Source: Pinus tabuliformis
Lineage: Eukaryota; Streptophyta; Pinopsida; Pinales; Pinaceae
Length of the DNA stretch: 64,000 bases
Assembly: GCA_031772625.1 (NCBI GenBank)
Contig: CM062816.1
Coordinates: 1,672,527,172-1,672,591,171, forward strand
Reading direction: 5' to 3'
Below the pieces are notes generated by a model that did no database searches, was not told the DNA's origin, and was given only the letters and a program-made list of their open reading frames with translations. Positions 55,796-64,000 of this stretch are shown piece by piece. The first letter of the stretch is position 1, and the number at the start of each line of letters is the position of its first letter. A program made the translations under genes and the position numbers.

Positions 55796-57760
55796 TGTGT
55801 TCTAAATTGCTATTTAAAATGTCAATCCGGGGTTCGTAAACTGACGAAGTGAAGTGTACTATATGTACTAGATAACCATTTCCTTAGTCTTTTGTCATTT
55901 TTGAGTTTCTTAGTTTGTTTTTGGATTTATCTTTCCCTAATGTGTGATGGCGAAAATGAAAGTTAAGTATGGATGGTGATAGTGATTTCTACAGTGATTT
56001 TCCCAAACTTAAAAGTGCTCAAAAAGAAAGATTTAAAACAACTGTAATGAAATCAATTCTTAAGAGGAAGTAAATGTATCAAACAGTGAACTAATGACAA
56101 TGGCCCAGTATCCTTGTTGCTGAATGAAAAAGAAAGTAAAAACTGAACTTAAAGCAACTCAAACTAAAAGCAAAGCAACTAATTCACACTACTTCAACTC
56201 TTCAGATCCTTTACCCTTCAGCTCAATCTACCTTGTGGGAAGCAATCATGAACAAGTCAAGCAATATGATATCTAAATGGCAAGAAATTAAATTGCAGAA
56301 AGGAAACTAATCACACTACTTCAACTCTTCTGATCCTTTACCCTTCAGCTCAATCTACCTTGTGGGAAGCAATCATGAATAAGTTTAAGCAATATGATAA
56401 CTAAATTGCAAGAAATTAAATTGCATAAAGGAAACTAATCACACTACTTCAACTCTTCTGATCATTTACCCTTCAGCTCAATCTACCTTATGGGAAGCAA
56501 TCATGAATAAGTTTAAGCAATATGATAACTAAATCACACTACAATAAGTAATATTCTGATTTCTTACTAATAGAGTCACTTGACTATAGAAAGAAACCAT
56601 AAACTGATGAGTAGTATGATGTCCAAGTAACAGAAAAATAAATAAGCAAATCACAACTTGAAAAAGGACATTGCTGGAATTAAACTTCAGAAAATGAAAG
56701 TTAGCAGGAAGGACAAGATGATCTCATATGTCAATAGTTATCAAAAAGATGAAAATTTGCCCGGGCTGCCTAAGAAAACCTGCAGAAAATATTGATCAGC
56801 TGACAGCTATAAGAAAACAGAAGTGAAAATGTAAACAGCAGTGAATTAAAAACATCTAAACAACATGTTATATACAAGCTAATGATTATGAAAACAGAAA
56901 CATAATAAAATCAAATAACAACTATACAGGGCTTTAGTGCGCAGGGGCCCTCTGCCACCTCAGCCAGTCAACGAACAGTCACAAGAACGAGCTCAGCAAA
57001 GTAGTCTTCTCATGTATTAAAGCAACATCAACATATATAAAACAAAGTACAGTGGGGTGATAATAGAAACAGTTCAAAAATTACATCGAAAAAGCTTTTA
57101 CACAGCGTTCATCAACACGTTATTTATAATGAAAAAGTGCTGAAACTAACTAACTGAATCCTATGCTATTAACTGCGTTGCCAAAGACACGTAGATCTCC
57201 TCAACCGAGATCTAGCATAACTGTCATCATGTCTATTAAATCTTCAGAGTGGTAGCTGTTGGATTCAGGTTACGGGGATGATCTCCAGGTGTGCTGGTGT
57301 CTTCGTGGGCTGAGGACTGTGCCACGTAAACGTTCACGTGCTCAAAACAGAGACGTGCCACCGCTAAATTCCTTGGTTGGCCTTGCCTTTGACCCTTGTT
57401 GACCGTGAACTTCTATGGATGATTTGGCTGATTTGAAGGGACACGTTCCATGTACCCGTCACCTGTAGCTTGCCCATGTGGCTCGTTTTTTCATAGGACA
57501 CCTATAGCATAGCTTTTAACAAAATAGCTGCGGAATCCTGTGCTGGCTACGGAAACCTGTGCTGGCTACGGAAACTGACAAGTTTCCACAGCTGCCTGAA
57601 CAAAAATCTAAACCAAACCACAGTCATAAGCATAGTCAGAAAACCATGTAAAAAGCTTTTTTTAGACTATAATGCAATGATTTAACAGCTTGGTGGATGA
57701 AGTAAGTGGAAAAAGAAGGCTGAGAGGGTGTATAGGAAGGTGCAGGTTTGAGGCTCAACA
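55796..57760 (-). mobile_element. Probable 3' LTR of the minus-strand Athila/Tat-like gypsy
   Basis: On the minus strand an AGTGGGGGTA purine tract (57761-57770) is followed by TGTTGAGCCTC at 57760, 49 bases or so beyond the extra ORF. That is where a 3' LTR should start. The other end is placed where copia gag resumes (about 55796). No second copy is in the window to confirm it. It contains the 127-bp array at 56185-56540 and GGCTACGGAAAC repeats at 57530-57590. Confidence 0.6.
56185..56540 (+). repeat. Tandem array, 127-128 bp unit, about 2.8 copies
   Basis: Units start CACACTACTTCAACTCTTC at 56185, 56312 and 56440. A fragment (CACACTACA) starts at 56535. Each contains CCTTCAGCTCAATCTACCTT and GGGAAGCAATCATGAA. 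Identity is about 95% by eye. Confidence 0.92.
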
Positions 57761-57818
57761 TACCCCCACTGTGAAGGTGTTGCATGTCCTCATGCAACCA
57801 AAATTTAGTTATCTCCCT

Positions 57819-59411
57819 CTAATCAATATGTTCTGAGGCTTCTGCAAGGACATCTAGCCCTCTTTTCTTCTTCTTTGATGCTAACATCATCCTTGGTTTC
57901 CTGACTAGACATTTGAACTTGAGATTAATCAATGCTCTGCTTAACTTTTTGCACTTTTTCTTCAGCCTCCTGTTTTTCTTTTGCCACAGTCCTAAATGGA
58001 GCATAGTGTTATCATGGACAATCTTGTCTACCTTACTCTGCTCTTTGAGTGCTTCATTTTCCTGTTTGATATGCCTATTTAGGACTTCTAATTCAAATAC
58101 TTCCTGTTTCAAAGACTGAACTTGTGCATCAAGTGGCAGAGTGGTACTCGGTCCTGCAGCTGATTGTTCTAAGGATTCCAGGTAGTTATATACCTCTTGC
58201 TGATTAGGATCTACCTCAGGTGTCTTTCTCGGACTAGGCTCAAAATCTGGTGGAGGAGGAAGACTGCTCTCTCTTTCCGGCCGAAAAGGGCTTTCATCAT
58301 GTGGAGGACTTGATTCAATGCTTGGCTGAGCTAGAGATTTCTCAAGTGTCCCTTCACCTAAATCAATAAAGTTAGACTGTTTTTCTTGGGTTTTATTCCC
58401 CTTCCCTTTTAGCCTAATGCTCCTCCTTAAGTATGGACTAGTACTCTTCTCTTGTGCACTCTGTTTTCCTTTTTGCTTTTTCTTGGCTATAGCAGCAGCC
58501 TGAAGGTGTACTAATCTTTCTGATAGAGGTTGATAATCCTCTTCTATGGATTGCTCACGGGATGGATAGACTTCTTGAATGGTTCTTTTGCCTTTTTCTT
58601 TCTTCTGTTTCTTATTTTTAGCTCTATCTTCTTCTTCTTTTTGGACAGTTTCTTGAATTTCTGTTGTAGGGGAGTCTTGGACTGTAATGTTCTTTTCTTT
58701 CCTCCTACTTTTCCTTGGAATCTTTGGTGGACTGCTTCCAGAGGCCTCAGATAGCTCTTGGAAGTAGTTTCTTGTCAAGAATTGCTCCCAAGTATCCTTA
58801 GTTTTCTTTAACTGGTCCTCAATAAGAATTTTTATGAATCCATGATGGTAGAGATGAGGTTCAATGTTGCCTACGTGTTTTTGAACTGTAAAACTCATCT
58901 TTTTCAAACTTAATAGCAGAAAATGAGGCAAATTAAGAGTGTGGCCCTCTATGAAATTCATCATCAGTCTAGCATGATACATATACATAGAACCAAAACG
59001 ACCTTCACACGTGATAAATTTCTGGATGACTAACAGTAGACTAGACCATTCCTCTTTTAGTGCATGAACAGGGATGCCCTTTGTAAATACGGTGGTATCC
59101 ATACCTTGGTTTTGTAACATGATTCTCCATATTTGATCATCCACACTTCTATTTTTAAACCACCTTTCACCTTCTTGAGGTAGGCCCGTGGCAGCTGCTA
59201 CTGTGGCCTCAGTCACTGTAAACTTTAAGTCTCCAATCTCCACTGTTTATCCATCAAAAGACCGCGCAAAAGCTTTGGTCACCTCCTTGTTATGGCCTTT
59301 AAACTTTTGGATAAATCGTAGCCACCTGGCTTTCTTCAGCAATTCCTTAGTTTGAGGATAACCCTCCAAGTATTTCGGTCCTTCCGGCTCGGTTCTCAGT
59401 AATTTTCCCAT
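57819..59411 (-). pseudogene. Extra ORF downstream of gypsy pol (plant retrotransposon protein of unknown function)
   Basis: The main open frame is 474 codons (59243-57819). It is preceded in frame by PEGPKYLEGYPQTKELLKK and ARWLRFIQKFKGHNKEVTK back to an ATG at 59411, with a single TAA near 59248 between them. The N-terminal third (FTVTEATVAAATGLPQEGER) resembles a conserved domain found in many plant gypsy-associated ORFs. The middle is highly charged with several basic clusters (PRKSRRKEK, KKQKKEKGKR). A proline/serine segment (SSLPPPPDFEPSPRK) follows. A coiled coil lies at about residues 375-435 (VQSLKQEVFELEVLNRHI). No signal peptide or clear membrane span is seen, so it is not obviously envelope-like. 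The function is unknown. Its position between integrase and 3' LTR matches the extra ORFs of Athila/Tat-type elements. Confidence 0.8.
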
Positions 59412-60159
59412 CCTCTGTTTTAAATTCCAACTGAGAGTTCTTCTGCGTGTGAGGGTTCAGGAAAAATGGCTTTGTTATAGGGTTTAGGATAGACTGTAGT
59501 GACTACAATCGGGGTTTAGGATGACTGTAGTGACTGCAGTCGGAAATGGAGAACAGGGAATGGAAGTACTCAAATTACCGGAGGAACAGAGGGTGAGTAG
59601 CAGTGAACAAGTTTAAAACGTGGATGCATGCGAGGAGTATGGTATTAGTGGAGTGGTAAAGGAGTGGAATAACGGTGGGATTCTTTCGAATCGGGTGACT
59701 GTGTATAAAATTTTTACACGTCTCAACAGACGGCTGCAGAAATTACGGCTAAGAAGAGTCGTAACACAATAGGTCACGTCTCAAGAGTACGGGTAATAAA
59801 TGGAAGTGCAGTCAATCTTGAGTTTAAACTCGGAATAATCATGAGACCATTGGAGAAATGAATGCGAGGTGTGTGGAGTGATATCGTGGAATAGGAGTGG
59901 TAGTGGAGCTATCGTATCAAATCATTGCACATAGTAGAACTTGTTATGGTTTAATAATTATGCGTAATTACGACTTGAATTGTTATTTGATAAAGATTTT
60001 TGATCATACCTTTGGAAACTTTGTCATTTCTTGCTCAAGGCTTCTAACCATTTGCTCTTCTTTGATGTCTTGGAGATGCCCCATGTCTTTAGCTCAATTA
60101 CACCTACATTTCATGATTATGGCACTAACAGTTGACTGTGAATTTTGAAAACAGAGTGA

Positions 60160-60253
60160 TGCTGGCTGCGGAAATCGTTTCTGGCTGCGGAAATCGTTTC
60201 TGGCTGCGGAAACTGCTTCCAACTGCGGAAACAGTTTCCAGCTGCGGAAACTG
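60160..60253 (+). repeat. Short tandem repeat with GGCTGCGGAAA core
   Basis: Five units of about 19 bases built on CTGGCTGCGGAAATCGTTT. The last two have drifted to CCAACTGCGGAAACAGTTT and CCAGCTGCGGAAACTG. A related phrase (CTGGCTACGGAAACCTGTG) occurs twice in the LTR at about 57543-57580. Confidence 0.9.
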
Positions 60254-60329
60254 AGACAACACCCCCTTAACTGCACAAAGATAGTTAGAGAAGAACTAAC
60301 TGAATGAAAATAGTCCTGAAAGGGACTTT

Positions 60330-60470
60330 TATTGATGGAGTGAAATGGAATGAGTGGAATGAAATGAAAATGAAGTGGAGTGAAGTGAAATGGAAATGAG
60401 AATGAGATGGAGGTGAAGTGAAATGGCAAATGAGATGGAGTGAAGATGGAAAGAGAAGGAGAGGAGATTT
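60330..60470 (+). repeat. Purine-rich GAATG/GAAATG low-complexity tract
   Basis: Irregular repetition of GGAGTGAAATGGAATGA-like words on the + strand, pyrimidine-rich on the coding (minus) strand of the element. It is followed by a T-rich run. Confidence 0.8.
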
Positions 60471-60615
60471 TTTTTTGGAAAATATAGTGTCAGGTGTCCC
60501 TGATTTTCACTCTATATTTTCTGTATAAGACTGCCAATCTATGATTTTCAGGCCTATAAGATTTTTTTTTTTTTTTTATTTTTTTTATTTTTTTTTAAGC
60601 TGAAAGAAACAAAGG

Positions 60616-62968
60616 CTAGGCTGATGGGGGAGAAGGATTCTTCTCCACCAGCCTTATTGTAGAATTCTCTTGGAACATTTTGACAAATTCCTCTTTTGAG
60701 AGTGGCTTATGATAAATTTTCAATCGGTGGCCATTCACAATGAGAGGAGTTTGAAACTCATCAATGGTCTTGATTCTTACTGCTCCATTGTTAAAGACTT
60801 TGTCAATCTCATATGGCCCAAGCCAATGAGTCTGAAATTTTCCTTTGAAGTCTTTAAACTTGGAATCAAACAGTAACGCCCAATCTGCCTCTTAAAACTT
60901 TCTCTCTTTGATATATCTGTCATGCCACTTAGCTCTTTGATGTTGAATTAGATCAGTCCTTAAAATTGCATCTTGTCTGATCTCATCTAGCTCATTCAGC
61001 TGCTCCATTCTGTGCTTTTGGGCTTCTGATAGATTCATCCCCAACTGAACTGCCATCTTGAAAGTCTTGACTTGAAACTCAACGGGGAGCAGGACTTCTT
61101 TCCCATAAACAAGTTCATAGGGAGAATGTCCTGTTGTGTTCCTCCATGTAATTCTGTAGGCCCATAAGGTTTCAGGGAGCCTTTCTGCCCAATCTCTTCA
61201 GTGTACATGAACAGTTTTGGTGATGATGTTCTCAAGAACTTTGTTTGTAGATTCCACTTGGCCATTTGCTTGCGGATGGTAAGGAGTAGATTTTATGTGC
61301 TTGATTTTGTATTCTTCCATCAGCTTCTCCATCAAGTTAGATGTAAATTGACTTCCCTGATCTGTCACAATTTCTCTTGGGACACCAAAACGAGTAAAAA
61401 TATCCTCAAAAAGAAATTGAACAACTGAATATTCAGTGGCAGAAGGCAATGCTTTAGCTTCTACCCATTTAGTGACATAATCAGTGCATACCAATATATA
61501 CTTCTTTTGTTTAGATGGTGGATTAATGGGTCCAATGAAATCTAAAGCCCATTTTTCAAAGGGTTCGATGAGTACCTGTGGTTGTAATGGCATTTCATTC
61601 GAAAGAGTCGGTCTCCCAACACTTTGGCAGTTGTCACACCTTCTGACATATTGTTTTGCATCTTTAAAAAGGGAAGGCCAATAATATCCTAAAGAAAGGA
61701 TTTTATAGGCCATCCTTTTGTCAGCAAAGTGTCCACCGCATGGTTCGTCATGACATGCCTTGAGGATGTCAGGCATTTCGTCTTCCCGAACACATCTCCT
61801 GATCACACAATCTAGCCCTGTTTTAAACAATTCATTAGAAATCCATGAATAACTTGAACTCTCCTGAATAATTTTTCTCTTTTCATTAGGAAATAAATGT
61901 GGAGGTAGCTTCCCTGTAACCAAATAGTTAGCAATATCTGCATACCAAGGAGTCTTAGTAGTTACTGCAAACAAATATTCATCTGGAAAATTATCCTCTA
62001 CAAGAGAATCTTCGTTAGTAGTTTGGATTATAGACAAGAAATCAGCTACTGTATTTTGTTTCCCTGGCCTATCCAACACAGTAATATTGAATTCTTGTAA
62101 AAGTAAAAGCCATCTTGTAACTCTGCCATTAGTAACAGGTTTGTTCATGAGATATCTAATTGCAGAATGATCAGTATGGACAAAAGTTTCATAGCCTGTT
62201 ATATAATGTCTAAACTTGTTGATTGCATGAACAACAGCTAAGAACTCTTTCTCAGTCACAGTATAATTTAACTCAGTGGGAGTCAAATTTTTACTGGTGT
62301 AGTAAATGGCATAAGGAACTAAATCCTTTTGTCCCAACACAGCTCCTAGAGCTGTATCTGAAGCATCTGTAGAAATATGGAAAGGAAGTTTCCAATTTGG
62401 ACCTCTCAAAATGGGTGCTTCAGATATTCTTGTTTTCAAAGTTTCAAATGCAGATTGACAATTAGGATCCCATTTGAATTCACAGTCTTTTGTAAGTAAT
62501 TTGAAGAGTGGAGATGCTATTTTGGTGAAGTTTTCAATAAATCTTCTATAGTATCCAGTAAATCCAAGAAAACTTCTAACATCTTTTTGACAATTTGGAA
62601 TAGGCAACTTGGAGATGACCTCAACTTTTGATCTATCAACTTTAATCCCATCTCCTGAAATATGATGTCCCAAAACAATCCCTTCAGTAAACATCATAAA
62701 GCATTTTTCATGACTTAATGATAGGTTTGTTTCTTTACATCTTATAAGGACTTTTTCCAAATTCTCTATGCCTCTTCAAATGAATTACCATAAACTGTAA
62801 AATCATCCATATAAACCTCTACACAATCATGGATTAGATCGGAAAAGATTCCTAGTACTGCCCTTTGAAATGTTGATTAAATAATCCAAAAGGAAGTACT
62901 CGGTAAGCAAAAGTTCCCCATGGACAGGTAAATGTGGTCTTGTCCTGATCTTCAGGTGCTACCTGAAT
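60616..62968 (-). pseudogene. Athila/Tat-like gypsy RT C-terminus, RNase H and integrase
   Basis: On the minus strand VEVYMDDFTVYGNSFEEA (YMDD box, about 62815) is followed by a stop and frame change. The 520-codon frame 62760-61198 comes next. It holds the RT tail (SFLGFTGYYRRFIENFTKIA), RNase H (HISTDASDTALGAVLG, TVTEKEFLAVVHAI, VHTDHSAIRYLM), a zinc-binding H2C2 (HDEPCGGHF...CDNCQ) and the integrase triad: WALDFIGPI (D), IVTDQGSQFTS (D), HPQANGQVESTNKVLE (E). After a stop at 61198 the frame continues as WAERLPETLWAYR and YELVYGKEVLLPVEFQ. One further stop precedes a GPYEIDKVFNNGAVRI tail ending at 60616. All catalytic residues are still present. Confidence 0.92.
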
Positions 62969-64000
62969 CTAATTGTAACCACTAAAACCATCCAAAAATG
63001 AAAAATACTTTTTGCCTGCTAAAGTATCTAATACCTGATCGATAAAGGGTAAAGGAAAGTGATCCTTCAAAGTTGCTTTGTTCAATTCCCTGTAATCAAT
63101 GCATACCCTCCATTTACCATTCTTTTTAGGTACTATAACCAAAGGAGAAACCCATCGGCTATCTGAAATTGGATAAATGAAGTTCACATTAAGTAACTTT
63201 TGGAGCTCTTCTTTCACTATCTCCCTAAGGTTTGGATTCATTCTTCTCTGAGGTTTTCTGATTGGTCTACTGTTTTCCTCAATGTAGATGTGGTGAATGC
63301 AAGTCTTAGGGTCAATACCTTTCATATCGGTATACTCCCATGCAAATGCAGTAGAATGTTTTTGCAAGATTTTGGTTAGTTCTTCCTATTGTGATATTTC
63401 CAAATTTTTGTTGATATTCAATGTTTTTCCTGGAAAGATCTCAATGGCGGAACTACCAAATTCTTCTATAGAGAAAAGAGACATTTGTCTAGATGATAGA
63501 TACTCAATGCAGGAATCTAACATAAATTGTGTGTGGTCATATTCTGAAGATGTTTCAAAATTTTCTAATGTGTTCAGAATTTGACTATCTTCACTAACTT
63601 CAGAAATGGTAAAGACAGGTTGTATAGTATCTTCATCATCAATCCACTCATTATCTCCTATTTCTGTAATTGCTTTTGCTGGAGGATACAGATTGAATTT
63701 CTTTGTCGAATTACCATCAGAAATATACATATCCCCAGACCTACAACGGATGAAAGCATCGGCTGTGGCTAGCCAAGGTCTTCCTAAGATGAGAGGATGT
63801 CCTCCTAAATTACTCTTGGGAGTTAAAATCATGAAATCCACTGGATATTCCCAAGAGTCTAAGGCAACTGAAATGTCTTCTAATACACCATCTGGTTTAA
63901 TAATTGATCGATCTGCAAGTTGCAGTAAAGTAGGTGTAAAGAGAAGATTAGGAAGTTTCAGCTGTTCCATAGTCTGTCTACTCATAATGTTGATAGCAGC
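62969..64000 (-). pseudogene. Athila/Tat-like gypsy protease and RT N-terminus, runs off the window
   Basis: The frame 63985-63386 is open to the window edge and reads AAINIMSRQTMEQLKLPNLL, the part right after the protease active site, whose DxGA must lie just beyond base 64000. HPLILGRPWLATADAFI is the ILGRPWL protease flap motif. After a stop at about 63386 the RT frame (63367-62969) gives HHIYIEENSRPIRKPQRRMN, SDSRWVSPLVIVPKKNGKWR, VCIDYRELNKATLKDHFPLP and YFSFLDGFSGYN (catalytic D). The QRR and DGFSGYN variants fit the Tat/Athila branch of Ty3/gypsy. Confidence 0.9.

Larger units (their letters stand above)
59412..60615. other. Gypsy spacer between pol and extra ORF, with repeats
   Basis: Non-coding. 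It holds a ~19-bp repeat array (60160-60253), a purine-rich GAATG/GAAATG tract (60330-60470) and a long T-rich run (60561-60597). Confidence 0.6.

Noticed and set aside
60330..60470. Purine-rich tract as a polypurine tract of an LTR element
   Set aside because: It lies on the + strand, while the surrounding element is on the minus strand. It is too long and irregular, and no LTR start follows.

Overview
This window is plant nuclear DNA, most likely from a gymnosperm (conifer-like) genome. It is almost entirely decayed, nested transposable elements. The plant signs are a LINE with a C-terminal RNase H, Ty1/copia and Ty3/gypsy elements primed by initiator-Met tRNA (TGGTATCAGAGC), plant host-gene fragments (hybrid histidine kinase, beta-tubulin, S-locus-type receptor kinase, F-box/FBD-LRR), and TAGGGTTT-type leader motifs. 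A Penelope-like element with a GIY-YIG endonuclease points to conifers, where such elements are known. I see no intact host gene, no rRNA or tRNA gene and no CRISPR array.

Layout. 1-6054: a + strand LINE (ORF1 remnant, endonuclease, RT, zinc-binding region, RNase H, short A tail). 6098-9245: a collapsed Ty3/gypsy element with 3' LTR. 9246-13810: mostly unassignable sequence with several tandem repeats. 13811-15663 and 36381-38246: two copies of one ~1.86-kb LTR in the same orientation. The first is followed by a primer-binding site and the second is preceded by gypsy pol. Between them lie a 14-kb Mutator-like element (16922-30985), an F-box/FBD-LRR pseudogene and the gypsy pol. 38247-41135: another gypsy (LTR end, PBS, gag, protease, RT). 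41690-42767: a minus-strand LINE fragment. 42768-55795: a minus-strand copia whose 3' LTR is split by a + strand copia (43234-51415, both 437-bp LTRs present). That + copia is itself split by a Penelope-like insertion (47201-49020). 55796-64000: a minus-strand Athila/Tat-like gypsy with an extra ORF after integrase, running off the right edge.

The centrepiece is the Mutator-like element. It has 370-bp terminal inverted repeats (about 96% identical by eye), a perfect 9-bp target duplication (ATAACTTAC), and a five-exon SWIM/DDE transposase that reads open through 801 codons with canonical splice sites. It also carries three host-gene segments captured at the DNA level: the 3' exons and introns of a hybrid histidine kinase, the last exon of a beta-tubulin gene, and the transmembrane/start-of-kinase part of an S-locus-type receptor kinase. 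The transposase module sits between perfect 68-bp direct repeats beside a patchwork of microduplications, which suggests template switching during assembly. It is a candidate large autonomous gene-capturing MULE.

The second notable system is the Penelope-like insertion. It has a 12-bp target duplication, a GIY-YIG endonuclease ORF, a duplicated AT-rich spacer, a complete-looking hammerhead ribozyme core at 48886-48928, and a perfect 30-bp inverted repeat between its 5' end and the segment just after the ribozyme.
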